Shown one piece after another: positions 1 through 13,060 of a stretch of 64,000 bases of DNA. Every line of letters starts with the position of its first letter. Position 1 is the first letter of the stretch. This DNA comes from Polytrichum commune (lineage: Eukaryota; Streptophyta; Polytrichopsida; Polytrichales; Polytrichaceae), in NCBI GenBank assembly GCA_950295325.1, contig OX485809.1, positions 20,722,144 through 20,786,143 of the forward strand. The letters run 5' to 3'. The notes under the pieces were generated by a model, which was given only the letters and a program-made list of their open reading frames with translations, did no database searches and was not told the DNA's origin. A program made the position numbers and the translations under genes.

Positions 1-61
1 TCGTACCACATATGAATGAACGTGAGTGTAAGAAGAGGTATTATTAAAGGTATTAACGTAC

Positions 62-579
62 ATAATGCCCCCTCCCCACTTGACATTAGCAAATAACCAA
101 AGACTTCCCTAAAATTGGGTAAAGCTCCCTCGGTTATAGCGGACACGACAGGCTATTCCAATGCACATACAAGAACTTGCTCCGGAGATTTTCAAGTAGG
201 TTTTAGTTAAGTAGCTTTCACACATGTTCATTGTTTTATCTACCAACCAATGAATGTTGGATAGTTTTGGTCCCATCCCCAGATGCCTTAATACTTACCA
301 TCGGTTTTTGTTAATGGAGCTCCTCGTGTCCTCATAGCTAAGACTAAAAGCAACCAATCACAAGAGTGGGAGGCAACACTTTTAGAGGTCCTACATTCTT
401 GCCTCATGTCTAGGTACCGATGGGAGGGTCGGTAGTTTTAGCTTAAAACCTCCACTTTTAAGCCATGCCACATCATTTGCCAACTAGGCTCGGCACTAGA
501 TAATGTCGATGGTGTGAACGCTCATTTTTAAGAACCCACTTTTAGGCTTAGCTAATGTCAAGTGGGGAGGGGGCATTAT
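62..579. mobile_element. Miniature inverted-repeat element, ~518 bp
   Basis: The two ends are inverted copies of one another over about 28 bp: ATAATGCCCCCTCCCC at the left, continuing into a CACTTGACATTAGC block, is mirrored at the right end by GCTAATGTCAAGTG running into GGGGAGGGGGCATTAT. The interior has no coding sequence, so this is a non-autonomous element. The superfamily is uncertain because the flanking duplication is at most TA. Confidence 0.7.
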
Positions 580-1087
580 ATATACATAAGGGAGAGGCAT
601 TATTTTTCACTGGTGTATACATTTAACAAGGCTATTTATAATCTTGAAGTGCAAGTAAATGTACAAAAAGGGGTCCTAAGGTTTAGAGGGAAACTTGACA
701 GGAAATAGATGTGTTAGTTTCATCCAACTCTGATTGTTGTAGGTAGTTGGCACATGGTGATAGTCCTTCATGACTGCCCTATCCATTCTTGTTGAGTTTT
801 GCATTTGGGCTTTAGGTTTTTATAGCCGAAGGCTCTTGGAGCACTATAGGCTCCCTTGAGTTTCGCTCTCTAGGTTGTGGTTAAGTTATGATGGTGCTCT
901 TGCCTTTGTTTGTGTGATGAAATCGTTGCGTTCCATGCTATGGATGGAAATTAAAAAATCAACGATTTTCTCATTTGAAAGTGAAAGTGGATTTTTTAAT
1001 GTAATAACAAGTGATTTCATTTATGATTTACATTTTTTATATGTAGTGGAGGCATTCATCAAATTAAATTGAAAAGCTTAGTATACA

Positions 1088-1230
1088 TACATGAGTTCAT
1101 TTTCTAGCTTACCGTTAGTACGTATACATTTGTTTTGCTTTATAAATCTCTTGTACATAGGGTGTTTAATTCATAGTGACCCACGCACATCATTTAGGTT
1201 TCCAATAAAGAGTCCACCCCCGGGGTCCAA
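1088..1230 (+). repeat. Dispersed repeat shared with 47332-47482
   Basis: The stretch from TGAGTTCATTTTCTAGC to the GAGTCCACCCCC block is a diverged copy of 47332-47482. Both contain the motif CGCACATCATTTAGGTTTC. No protein is recognisable. The rest of 580-1272 shows nothing identifiable. Confidence 0.6.
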
Positions 1231-1272
1231 TCATTGCATAGGAGCGGATTTGGAATAGTGGGATGTTGTTAG

Positions 1273-1495
1273 TACATTAAAAATATGATATTTTAGTATC
1301 ACTTATTATTCAGAACCATACATTCCTATAACTATTTACCATTAATGTCAAATTTTACCAAGCAAAGATGTTAATGTTTTATGATGTCTAGACAACCAAC
1401 TCAATCTATGTTGGTAGAAAATGAAATGTACAATATATAGTTATAGCATTGCGTAATTCCAATAGCAAGTGACACTAAATATCTTATTTAGTGTA
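1273..1495. mobile_element. Miniature element, ACACTAAATAT-TIR family
   Basis: The left end TACATTAAAAATATGAT and the right end ATCTTATTTAGTGTA are imperfect inverted repeats. The same ends and a similar interior (TTATAGCATTGC..ATTCC) occur at 8210-8414, and a clearer family member lies at 24056-24401. It is non-coding. Confidence 0.55.
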
Positions 1496-4278
1496 GTTGC
1501 GCCATTGCTTTTATTGCTACAAGACAGTGCAACACTCTTTTCTATCACCTAAACTACGTTGTGTTGTAGTTATTTTATAGTATCAAACATGTCCAAGCAT
1601 GGGCCAATAACTTCAGAAAGAGTGATGCTATAGGGTCATGTTTCCTCTAGTCACAAAGTCTTTCAAAGACATACCACTGTCACTCCAATAGAAATATTAT
1701 ACTCTAAAATGTAGACCTATGATATTAAACACTATGGTTTGATGTATAATGTGCACTTACAGTATCATCCCCCAGTTTTTAGTTTGGAAATAAGCTCAAT
1801 AGTGTGGCCCACAATATTTGCCATAATCAGCATACTAACCTTGAGCTAAAAGCCTCATTTTTTCATAACAACTCATGAGTATATTTTCTCTACTCATATG
1901 TATTGAAATTTGAACATGCAATTACATAGGGTCGATCCAATCCCTCACGTCATCATTTCACTAATTTTCAAACTTATTTGTAGCTCAAAGCCTTGACCCA
2001 TTTTAAACCTTAATTTTAACTAGGTTGCGCGACTGTGAGATAGATTAGCTCTCATGTAGGTTAGCTACCTCATATCTTTGCTACTTTTCTTAACTGAGCA
2101 ATGTGGACACCATATAACTAATTTAAATGGTAACTCACTCTAACCGGAACGTTAACTGGGATGTGCAACTAGAACCCTTAGCTACTCAAGACTACTCTAT
2201 AATATCCAAGACATTATTTATCTCCACTTACTAATTGATGATAGTCGTCAATAACACTTTTGCGTAACTCGACTAATGAGTTGTGTTCAACTGCCTTGAC
2301 TACAAACTTAATTTGAAACAATGAGATTATAACATCCAAAATCTTTATTCTCGAATATACTATTGGACCCATGAACACAACTCATCAACTGAAGCGATGT
2401 TATGCACTTTTGCCAAGGTGCATTGATATTCAAATAATGTGACTTCGACCTACTAATACTAACTAGGCTACCTTTAGAAAAACCCATATATATATATATA
2501 TATATATATAAAAACCACAATACACTCAACGTATGTAAACCATGGCCTGCTCAAGTGAGGTGGCTCTATGGGGTCCAGTTGCAAAAGTGAGATATCATGC
2601 TGATGGGGTGACCACAGTACAAATCGTTCTCATTGATAGTGTTTTTTTTTTAATAAAGAAAACATTCCTATTTGTACTAGAAGGCATCGTTACGTATATC
2701 ATACTACTCTCAAAGTCAAGGACATCAAGGATTCGTGGTGTAGACATAAACTTATCCATTAGAAAAGTGAAGTTGTACGAAAGAAACTATATATCTATAA
2801 CTTGTAAGTGGTTGTTTTGAAAGGTTTGACTTCAGAATTGACATCTGAAATCCTAGTGACGTTAGTCTAGTGAGAATTTATTGAAATGAAACCACCTTCA
2901 ACTGTGTAGGAGACTTGTTTACTAAAGCCCACCTGACTTTCAGAATTGACATCGGAAAGCCTCGATTAGTCTAGTGAGATTTAGTTGAACTGGAACCAGC
3001 TTCAACCATGAGGAGATTTGTTTAATAAAGCCCCTTTATCCACAATAGATGAGTTTACATAGACCTTACATGACATTACTTGGCTGATGGTTTGTGTTCA
3101 TGGTTCCAGCAGTAGATTCGAGAATAAAGCACGGGGAGGTCACTCCATTGTAAAGTTGAACAACCATCTGTGAACACTTTACATGTAAAAAATTATACTT
3201 TTTACATAAAGCATCACCAAAATGGGTCAAACTTTTATCAGTTTCTTTTCATGAGTAGATATACACGGAACCTATTACATAGTAAAAAATAATAAATAAA
3301 TTTGATGATTTATTTTTTTCTTATAAAACATACCGTTTCTAACTAGAATGATGCAGAATTGAACTAAAACAATTACTACAAAAATGAAGATGACTAAAAG
3401 TTTCCAAAAAAATATACAAAAGATACTATCAATGGTTATGTATGTGTAGAAAAAATATCATAAATTTTGAAATGATCTATGGCATGTAATATAGGGGTAG
3501 CAAACTTTGTTCGCACATGGTGTTCAACTTGACAATGGAGTGACCTCCCTGTGGAATAAAGACTTTGGATGTCAAAATCCCTCTGCTTCAATCTAAATCT
3601 AAAGTCAAGGCAGCTGAACACAACACATCAGTTTAGTAATGTTATGCACAAACCCCCATGCCTTCTTATCAATTGAATCTCCCAGCCATGGCTTTGCGGT
3701 TGGCATGTGAACTGAAGGATCGATCACACGAGCCACTTCCAACACCATCCGTTGGCATCTCCGGTTGTAATAGTGTGAAAAATGATGGGCCAACATCTAT
3801 TTCTCAACATAATCCCCAACAATTTCACAACTGGACCCAGACGGAAAGTTTGGTGTGATTGCAACCTAAAAGGGATAAGCTAGGAACTACCTTTTGGGAC
3901 CTTACTTTTGGGACCTTGCGTCTATGAAGAAATCTGAACTCATGTATACCCCTAATGCTAATTAACTTTTACAAATGAGTAGCCCCAAGTTTTCTTCTTA
4001 AATGCTCACCTTTCATTTCCTCCATCTCTTCTTCTTTTTGCTACTAGGTGGACCACACTATTTCTACATTATCCCAAATTAACATATATTTTAAATAATG
4101 ATTATTATTTAATTATAATTAAGTGTTTTTAATGTCCAATTTTATATTTTATATATATATATAATTTGAATTATAATGAAACACAAATGGTGTGGGCCAC
4201 GAAATTATAATACATCATAATTAGTGTCATGTTCAAAACTTGGGCATGTTGAGCAAAACTTTGGTCGGTCAACCTTAA
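1496..4278. other. AT-rich intergenic stretch, no gene seen
   Basis: Only short open frames without recognisable domains are present. There is a (TA)n microsatellite at 2486-2511. A short inverted pair (GGAGGTCACTCCATTG near 3136 and its complement near 3530) may mark a degraded miniature element between about 3.06 and 3.66 kb. Confidence 0.6.
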
Positions 4279-4831
4279 GGGGTTGTTTACATCATGAACT
4301 ATGAAGTCATCCCAAGGCGTTGAACTCATCATGGGACCACTTTGGTTTACACCATGGAAAGAATGTCAGAGTGACCATGGAGTTCAAGGTCCCCAAAAGA
4401 CATTTTTAAGGCCTACATTATCCACTAACATGATCCAACGGGTTTTGCGGTGGGAGAGGCAAAAGAGGTGCTCTAATAGAAAAAGGCAAGGGCCCATGGC
4501 AGAGAAATGACGTTATAATAAACTTTTAATGAAATTTTTTCTGAGAAGTCAAGACAAGTCAAGACAAGAGAAGACAAGAGAATGGTCAAACCCGAATGTT
4601 TTCTTCACAACTGCCCTTTTTGGAAATATATTGAAAAATCAACACATTCACTTTTTGGTGCATGGTCATTCCTCTTGGTCCACCTTCACTTTACACCTAG
4701 TGAGGGATCCAAAGGCTTTGTAAATTGATTTTTTAAGAAACCGGACCATAGAAGTTGGACCATCAAGTCGGATCATGGAAAAAGTCCACCTTCCATGGTC
4801 CGACTTCATGGTCCATGGTGTAAACAAACCC
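4279..4831. mobile_element. Tourist-like (PIF/Harbinger-type) miniature element, 553 bp
   Basis: TAA direct repeats flank the element (4276-4278 and 4832-4834). The ends are inverted repeats: GGGGTTGTTTACATCATG at the left, and at the right the complement of GGGTTTGTTTACACCATGG. A 3-bp TAA target duplication with G-rich ends is typical of PIF/Harbinger-derived miniature elements. A second copy in reversed orientation lies at 57975-58547 and shares interior sequence (for example, GGGAGAGGCAAAAGAGGTGC and its complement). Confidence 0.8.
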
Positions 4832-6529
4832 TAACTCTTCTCTTACATTTGTCAAGCTTTGGTTGGTGACAACCAGGATGTGCAACCATGCGACCGGCTA
4901 GCTAACATAGGAGTTTGTTGATTTCACTAACTCATATTGTTAGCTACTTCTCCTAACTAGGTGGTGCAGCCATAATTTAGTTAGCTAATCTTCACTAACT
5001 CATATGTTAGCTAATTCTCTACTGGGTGGTGTAGTTTGACCCTTATTAGGTGATGCAACTTGTGAATGCAGCAATGGAATGTGTCTTGTGGGGTTTGTGA
5101 CAAATACATAAACGTTGGGTAGATAAACTTAAACTTCATAATATTGTTCATTGAGCTTCCTTCGACCTAGATCTTTAGTCTAAATCTAGTATTCCGTATT
5201 TAAGATCCAGTTCAAATGGGATAGTCTCCTTACTAGAAGAACGAATCAGACATTAGGAAGGGAAGATAACATTACCAAGCCTAGAGTCTAAACTTTCTCT
5301 CCACGGGTACTAGATCACTTAGTGCATTTTAAAAACGACGTGCGGCATAATATAGAGAGGATTCAAATCATTTGAAATAAAAATTATAAAGGAATTCCAA
5401 ATAATGAAGGGGCCATTAAATGTAGACAATCCCATTATAAGTAAAGTTAGATGGACATAAAAATTGGGCCATTACTTTTTTGTAAAATTAATATAGGGGC
5501 TGAAGATAAGGATCCTAGAAGGCATGTTTAGTATGGTATGTAAATGGGTTTAGGACTCACGGGGATGGATGATAATTGGGATTTCCGTCTATCCAAAAAT
5601 GGATGAAAAGGGAACGCGCCGTCGTTAAAAGGAATATAGAGTACAAAAAATTACAGTGACTTGGACAATATAAGTAATGGAAGGGTGCAAACAAATGGGC
5701 CATTTTTGAAATTTAAGTAATTATAGGGAGGTTTTAATTCAGCCCTTGAAGGTAAATAGCCCCAAAACAAAAAACCCCCAGCCGCACGTGGTGCACAAAA
5801 ATGCCTTAGAGTGATCTACCCGTGTTTCTCTCTAAACGGTGATTGTTGACCCTAGGTACTTAGTTGTAGCCCCTATTTAGGCCATGCTTCCGCCAATTCC
5901 CTGGCACCACTTTTGACTAAAACTTGACATGCCTAGTCAGGACCGGGGCGAACCAACCCATACATTGGTGCCTTGGAGGCAAGGGTTTAGGCATCCAACA
6001 AGGAACGAGTAAATCCCTAGCGAATGTGCACCCACATGGTCCCCGGGAATGTGAATCTTGACATTGAAATTATGATGCACGTATGAAAACTCCCAGTAAA
6101 ATCGACTCAAATATTTGCAACTGCCGGTTTAGTGATTCGGAATGACTAAGTTTCAAGCTAAGTACTGTTCCTTTTGTAAGAAAACCCCAACATAAAAGGG
6201 ACAATTCTGTCCGATTTCCCCCAGAACCAAAATGCCAGAGCCTACTATTGAGTAATGTTACGAAATTATGAAAAATAAGAGGCTTGATTCATTTTGAATG
6301 ATTTTTAAAAAAAAATTAAATGATGAAGGCTTGTGTAAGTAAAGAAAGTGTTGTGTTCTTATGTGTCTTATGTGCATGCACACAGTGCCACGTGTCGCAA
6401 GCTCACAGCTCTCTCCTGCCTTGTGTTTGGTGCGGTGGTTCTAAGTTATATATGTTGCAATGGTGATGTCAAAAAAACCAATAAAATCCTGGGAGATAAG
6501 TGTGTCAGAATGGGCATGAGATCCTCTTT
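4832..6529. other. Intergenic, no gene seen
   Basis: There is no recognisable protein or RNA gene. The segment 5943-6015 (GGGGCGAACCAACCCATACA.. to ..GGCATCCAACA) is a diverged duplicate of 9349-9412, which marks an unassigned dispersed repeat. Confidence 0.6.
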
Positions 6530-7039
6530 GGGCCGCTTTACACCTAGAGGCCAGGCCAATTCCCCTTGAGGCCGATTGCATGAAATTCCTCAACTACACA
6601 TTATAATAAAATTATAATGGGGGCCAATTTTCCCATATGTAAAGGCCTTAGGGTCAAGAAGCTAGGCTGATTCAATAAATCTAGCATAATCCAATGGATC
6701 TAGCATAATCTGGTATAGAGCTGTTCATATTTCCACATAATCCAATGGATATAGTTCGTTGAAAAGATCATGTTTTATTAAAGGATTTTTTATTTATTGA
6801 AATTTGACATTGGCCCCGAGGCCAAGAATTGGCCTTCCATTTTGGGTGCACCCAATTCAATGAGCTCGGGCCGTGTCATATCATGCATTTTTTTGATTAA
6901 AAATTTCATACCACCAAATCGGCCCAGCCTCTAGGTGTAAAGGGGTTGGGGCCGATTTCAACCTTTTGGCCAATCACAAGTGAGGATTTCAAGCCTCTTA
7001 CACAACGAATTGGCCCGGCCTCTAGGTGTAAAGCGGCCC
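6530..7039. mobile_element. Miniature inverted-repeat element, 510 bp
   Basis: The left end GGGCCGCTTTACACCTAGAG is perfectly mirrored at the right end for 23 bp, and with mismatches for about 33 bp. A third partial copy of the terminal motif lies inside at about 6918-6960. The right flank is TAA and the left flank TTT, so a Harbinger-type TAA duplication is only suggested. It is non-coding. Confidence 0.75.
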
Positions 7040-7073
7040 TAAGTATGGTTTCCCAAACGTTTCAAGCAATGCC

Positions 7074-7290
7074 CGGGAAGTTTTTGGGCATGCATGGTCG
7101 ATCAAGATCCTAGTGATTCTAAATCCAACCGGTTACATATTGACATCTTCCGGTTTTGCTTTCATTCATTTGAGGTATATTCTTCTATAGATTCCTCTTT
7201 AATGATCGTTAAATTTCCTAAAGTCTTGAACTTCAATTAACCGGATCAACCGGTTCATCTGCAACTAACTGCCGGTTCTTCCCGAACATA
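7074..7290. repeat. Dispersed element fragment, CGGGAAGTTTTTG family
   Basis: It begins with CGGGAAGTTTTTGGGCATGC and continues through a sequence containing AACCGGTTACAT and TTGACATCTTCCGG, which is repeated in inverse orientation at the right end of the element at 58836-59930. Another fragment occurs at about 39095-39180. From 7290 to 8209 nothing else is recognisable. Confidence 0.55.
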
Positions 7291-8209
7291 CTAGGTTTCA
7301 AGATTGAAACCGAAGGGCACCAAATTCCAATCGGGAGTCAAAAAGCACATGACAATGCTAAGGTATGTGGGGCCCTTGATTCGGTCTAACCTTCTTAGTT
7401 GGACACCTATACACTCGAAACTCCGTGATATCAATGTCCTTCATGTCGCTCCTTCTCTTATATCCCAAAATCTTGGGGTACGGTTGTTTTTTCTCAGTTT
7501 CAATCTCACTCCTTGTTATCATGTTTCCCTCCCATATATCATGGGTTTTGACATTAAAATAAACTACCAAGGAATTCAAACCACATGCACGTTCGCATGC
7601 ATCACGTTGCCATCATTGTAGTTATTGTCATTATTGCAATGTTGACTTTGTGTTATTCCATCATATCACATGTTACATTGATTCTCTTTTATCACACACA
7701 AAAGTTTCACACTACATACCTCCTTAATATCACGTGCACTTTGGTTGCCACAAGCATGATATTATAGAGTTTGAAGTGCATTTAAGCCACGTTTGGCTTC
7801 ACAGTCAAACTCACCCAAGGTGCCATGGCTACCAACCATAACTAGGCTCCCCCAAAGGGTTACCCAATCCAATGAAATTTGAGTGTATGCTCATATTATA
7901 AACACCATGATCAGTGGGTTCTGATTTTAGTAGTTAATATGATTGCAAAGATCTCTATAATCATTTTAAGGGGAAAGGATCTTCATTTTGACCTTTAATA
8001 ACTTTTGCATTTTAACTCCAATTCATGAAATTGATAAATAAACATGTGTGTGATTCGCACTTGCTATCTGCATGACACGATTCCCAATCCTTCTAATGGT
8101 CCAAATTGTTTGTGGAGTTGGGGGTGCCCACCATAGTGCCACATACCTTAAATGGACCATTAACGTGGTCTACACGGAAAGGCAAGAGGGGTTTGGTATT
8201 TGTTCTAAG

Positions 8210-8414
8210 TACACTAAATATATTCCTTAGTATCACTTAATCTTTGGAATTATGCATGCAATGCTATAACATCAACGTCTTTTTTTAAACCCACTAAAGA
8301 TGTGAATGTTCTATAACGTCCAAACAACCAATTCGACCTTTGTTGACAAAATTCAAGAAACACAATAAGTTATAGCATTGCATGATTCCAAATCGTAAGT
8401 GACACTAAACAGTG
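8210..8414. mobile_element. Miniature element, ACACTAAATAT-TIR family
   Basis: The ends TACACTAAATATATTC and AAGTGACACTAAAC, together with the interior GTTATAGCATTGC, match the copy at 1273-1495. It is non-coding. Confidence 0.5.
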
Positions 8415-8541
8415 CCTACAGCAATCATCGGATGCTTAGAGTTGAATCAGATGCCTGCATCATGTATGATAGTAATTTCGGCGAAAGTTGAACACATAGA
8501 AAGATACCCCAAAACAAACACTGTACACTGTGAAGCAGGGC

Positions 8542-8678
8542 GTGTTCGTTCATGTGGGCCCTGAGAATGTAACCACAAGATGCTTTGACCTAATACAAGG
8601 AGACTCAGATTAAGTTTGAATACGCACTGGGTCAAAGCCTCCCATGATTACATTCCCAGGGCCCACATGAATGAACAC
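8542..8678. repeat. Long hairpin, ~49-bp arms
   Basis: Left arm 8542-8590 (starting GTGTTCGTTCATGTGGGCCC) pairs with right arm 8629-8678 with a few mismatches, leaving a spacer of about 38 nt. It may be a very small foldback element or a small-RNA hairpin. The open frames just downstream (about 8616-9112) have no recognised domain and were not called as genes. Confidence 0.6.
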
Positions 8679-8685
8679 ACACTGC

Positions 8686-11384
8686 ATAATAATGCTATGC
8701 AGACGAAGAAAGTGGCCTACGGACGGATCGATCGCTTCCACATACAAGCGTACAAAGAGGAGCATCTCCATGTTGAGGTTAACTTTTGGAGGAGATGGGA
8801 AGTGGGTACGTTCGATACTTATGTAATAGATTCCTCTTCTTACTCCGACCTGGTCGTCTCGGCTGCTTGTTTGTCAGATCGGATGTGGGAATTGCAGCAG
8901 TGCATCGTGGCTATGGAGTGGGAAGGAAGTCCTGTCGTATGTGTTGGGCTAATTTATTAATTCGGTTCCAGGAGGCAAGTGCAGGCCTCGTCTTGGCTGT
9001 GAAGGAAGATTCATTTGATCCGGTGATCGAGCTCCTTAGTTGTCACGCCAAGCAATTTTGTCAGCACACAAGTGTCTTTTCAGGATTGGATACGAGGAGA
9101 CGTTTTATTTAGCGTTGTTTGTAAAGTGAAGTAGATGGCAACACGTGTTCGAGGGTGGATTGTAGTTCAAAGAATGGTGCAGAGTCTCTTTTGTAAGTAG
9201 GTTTTGTTTACAACATAACCAATCGTTTGTTAATTCAAGAGCAAAAGGTTTGTTAGATCGCGCGCATCACCAGTTGCATGCGTACAGGTAAGTTTTCATT
9301 CATGGTTCCTAGATTATGTTCATGAGTTATTTAGCTATGCTTCATAACGGTTGGGGCGAACCAACCTGTACACTGGTTTCTTGGAGGCAAGGGTTTAGGC
9401 ATCCAACACGGAATGAGTGTATGGGTTGGTTTGCCCAAATGGCTTAATAACCAACTCAAGTAGGTGAATGACTCGCCACTAAAATGGCGAGTCATTCACT
9501 CTTCTCTCGTTGATTATCTAGTCCATTACGGGTAGACTTACACACACCTAATTTTTTTAATCTAAAAAACACTAAAAGAACAAAAAGAAGAAAAGAAAGG
9601 AAACCCAAACCAAACCACAACGACGACGACGACGACAACAACAACTAACATTGGAAGACTTAATTTAAGCATTAGAAGACTTAATCTCCTTGTTGGATCA
9701 CTATATTCGTTAATTTGAGACTTTCTCTTGTCTCAAATTAATATATGGACTACAACAACATGGTCTAATGTTTGGGGCGTCCTACCTAAACCATCTTGAT
9801 ATGAGTTCTTAATTGGGTTCTTGATATGAACACCCGCTTCAAAGTATTTGCATCTTACAACATTCTCCAATATCTGTGTGATTTTATCCATGTTCTTTAT
9901 ATTTGTAACTGTCTCAAAATGCCAAAAAAATCCCAAATTAACGAATATAGTGATTTGGTTGTTTTCAAGTTCCCCCGATTCTTGGTGGAAAATCCCCCGA
10001 GGTCAATTCAAACATGAGTCACTATAAAGTACACTAATATGTACAATTAGTTGACCCATGTTGTATTATTGACACTCCACATGATTTTGAGTATTTATTA
10101 TAGAGTAACAAAAAATATGATTTTAGAATCATGTGATTGCCGTATGGATGAATAAATGAAGTTATAATTTTGTGATTTGTTTTGACCCCAGCTAGTTTGC
10201 ATGAGTAAAGAGTCAACGTTTTCGCGAGGTCAAGCTAAATGGCATATATTAGTGTAGATAATGGATGCGTGGAGCCTTGTCCACAAGTTGTCCAACTTAT
10301 TGAGGTAGGTACTAGGTGTTTACTATTGTTGATGGCAAGGTGACACATGTCCAACACTTGATGTAGTAGTTAGGTCATGGCAAGGCCATCAATTTTAGGT
10401 GATAATAGAGTTATCCATAAAGTGCCTCAAAGAGGGACAAAAGACCATGGGTTTGATCCTTCTTTGAATTTTTTATTTATTAAGAGCTCGTTAGCTCGTT
10501 GTGTATCAGAGCCTAGTAATTGAAAGTTAGGTGAAACTCTTGGGACCTTCTCTTTCCACCTTTCAAAGCTATGTGCATGGGACCCATTGTCCCAAATCCT
10601 AGATCGGCCTATGCAAGACTAGCTTGGCCCACATATCCTAGTTGGACAAGCTAGAAAGCCAGTTTTTTATAGCCCGACACCACTCTTTGTGTATGATAAT
10701 TTAAACGATAAGAAAGTTGTCATAACTTTGTGTGAATTCTCATAAACTCAAAGTTTGAAACTAAGTTAAACCCATGGTTTCATGATAAATGTTACAATCG
10801 AATTATGTTAAGCAAAATTGCGCTCCCCAAAAGATCCAAAGAATACACTAGTAAGTGTCATGTGTAAATGTTAAGAGAATTTATAAAAATTATGCTCCCC
10901 TCTCAATGAATTCATCTCAATAAGTATTAATATGGACAAAAGTGGGGCTCTAGGATTCGGGGGGGGGTAGTCATTGGTTGGAGTAGCAGTATACGTGCGA
11001 ACAAATGATAGGGTATTTTAAAAACATGGGAGCTAAAAATTATAAATGGACTTAAGAGTAATATAGGGTATCAAAAATGGCACTGGACATCTTTAAAGTA
11101 CTATAGGGTATGGAATAATAGGTAATTTGGAATTATAAGTAATGCAAGCCATTTTTCTATTAACCCAAAGTAGAAATTTACATAATGATAGCATGTGAAA
11201 AAAAAAAGAGAATTGAAAGTAATACCCCCCTATAAAATAGTGGTTGTTCGCACCTATATCCTTAACTTTTTAACACACTGCCCCCCCCCCCCCCCCCCGA
11301 GCTCTAGGATATTATAACTTGGATGAAATTGATTGAATCGCTTACATTAAAACCTAAGTCCTACCTTAGTGGAAAAGACAAGCA
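8686..11384. other. Intergenic, no gene seen; small palindromes
   Basis: No protein domain is recognised. A perfect hairpin lies at 9464-9499 (15-bp arms, GTGAATGACTCGCCA and its complement, 6-nt loop). A second lies at 9710-9741 (arms TTAATTTGAGAC and its complement). A sequence containing ACTATATTCGTTAATTT at about 9699 is inverted at about 9934, suggesting a ~260-bp degraded element. A homopolymer of 18 C lies at 11281-11298. Confidence 0.55.
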
Positions 11385-11869
11385 TTGGTATCTACAGAGG
11401 GTGGAACTGGACCCACTATGAATGCACATCGGTTCATCAATTTTAAATTGGAAGGTGATCTAAGCAAACCCTACATACCTTTTGAGGTAGAAATGATAAG
11501 CTTTCTTGATGAAAGAGATGATGCAGTTGACAATGTGCAAATTGGTGATGTGGTGGTAGATAGAGTAGGATTCAAGGTTGCGGAAAGTGCATTACTGACC
11601 TTGAAAAAAAATTGAAACAAAGACCTACTAATGTTGCACCTCTCTTCCAGAGCATCCAAACACTTCAAAAGAAATTAGGATCTTAGTGTGCACAAGAATC
11701 TCATCAAACTACTGTAGATTTGTTCTTTCATTATGCTTAGATGTATGATGACATTCATATCTTATGTATTTTCATCCTTTTTCATATAATTGATATTATT
11801 TTTAATTCCAATTTAAGTCGCTAAAGTGTTATTCATGTAAGTGTCACAAATTGTCTATGCTACCCCAAA

Positions 11870-12430
11870 TGTGGTAGACCCACCTATTCCCGATTAGGAC
11901 CCCATCGGGAATCTATAGGGTGCCATAACTTCGATCAAGTTGGGGTTGATTTTGGTAATTTCATTTTGTGGGTGATAAAAATAAGGTTCCGCGTTTCACA
12001 GTTGCTAAGGGTTAGTTTCCATGTACGCCACCTCGCCCACCAGATTCTAGTGGAAGTGTAGATGCCACCAGGTGGAATCTACATTCCCACTAGAATTTGA
12101 TGGGCGAGGCAGCCTACATGGAAACTAAGCCTAAGTCTTCAACTTTGGTTATGATTTCACTAGGGAATCAATAATACCATGATACATGTCCATGGATTTG
12201 AGTACTAAAGTGAAAAAGAATTCATCTCAAAAAATGAGTGGACATGACATACTCTAGACATGGGTAATGTGTTCGGACCAGCCAACTTTTGGCTTCAAAA
12301 AATCACAGTAATTTCAATAGAAGGAATAAGATTACGGAACATTTTGCAGTCCTGGCTTATACTTCTCCAGATTTGGCGCAGAATCTCTCAAAGTGATCGG
12401 TTGTAGGCGCCTCCACTCGAAGTGTTAAAG
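11870..12430 (+). repeat. Dispersed repeat copy (pairs with 41820-42760)
   Basis: Blocks such as GAATCTATAGGGTGCCATAA, GGTTCCGCGTTTCA, TCACTAGGGAATCAA and ACTCTAGACATGGGTAATGT recur in the same order at 41.82-42.76 kb, where about 350-400 bp of extra sequence separates the first and second halves. The family is unknown and no domain is recognised. A short open frame just upstream (11385-11615) was not assignable. Confidence 0.6.
12015..12125. mobile_element. Tiny inverted-repeat element, ~111 bp
   Basis: The sequence is almost entirely two inverted arms of about 45-50 bp (GTTTCCATGTACGCCACCTC at the left, mirrored at the right by GGCAGCCTACATGGAAAC), flanked by TTA and TAA. It interrupts the dispersed repeat at 11870-12430. 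A partial copy of one arm occurs at 23286-23346. Confidence 0.65.
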
Positions 12431-13060
12431 TGTTTGCAAGTTCCGTTTGCTCCGAAGTATTAACAGATATCGAGGGTGGACTGGGGTTGCATTTGGCTTA
12501 GTCGACTTTCAAATTGGAAGATTCGGTTGTTGTGCCATAAGGTAATTAGTTCAGTGTTGATGCATGCAACCGCAGCAGAAGTGTGATGGGGAGAAGTGGA
12601 AGAAGAAGAATCGGGTGGCCAGGGAGGCACTAAGATTGTGGGAATTAGTTGCGGCCACCTGCCAGCTGCAGATTGCTCGTTGTCGGCCCGCACTCTTGGT
12701 GGGTCGTCGATCCCCGCTTGCTTTAGTCGAGGTTTTGTCGTAACTCCATCAATCAGCATCGCATCTGGACTGCGGAGGTGCTGGGAAGTAAAAATAGGTG
12801 ACGAAGGTGGAGCTAGCGAGCTCTGACACCAGCACGACTTGCAGCAGCACTGCACGAGTATGGAGGAGTCAGGTACTGCGTCACGCATGCATGCTGCGGC
12901 GGAGCATCAATCTCACTCTTCTCTCCCTCTCTCGCTCTCGCTCTCGCCGATGCCAAGTAGAGTAAGTTAACTTAATTTAACTTTACTTTACCTGCAGCTC
13001 GAATCGCGTGGTGGGATGCCCGCCTGCCATCCAAGTCATCATATAATTTGTGATTGGAGG
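12431..13060. other. GC-richer stretch with pyrimidine tract, no gene assigned
   Basis: Base composition rises here relative to its surroundings. Long frames are open on both strands (the minus one spans 12460-12888, 142 codons), but neither has a recognised domain and the overlap argues against both. A CT-rich tract (12911-12948) resembles plant promoter or leader sequence. The stretch may be promoter or leader of the downstream locus or an unassigned exon. Confidence 0.35.

Noticed and set aside
8616-9112. Two overlapping 108-114-codon frames
   Set aside because: No domain is recognised and they overlap each other; there is no splice or homology support.
10489-10515. GTATCAGAGC resembling an initiator-tRNA primer-binding site
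   Set aside because: No long terminal repeat boundary or retroelement protein was seen nearby; a ten-base match can occur by chance.
12460-12888. 142-codon minus-strand frame
   Set aside because: No recognisable domain; it overlaps an open plus-strand frame in a GC-richer stretch where long chance frames are expected.
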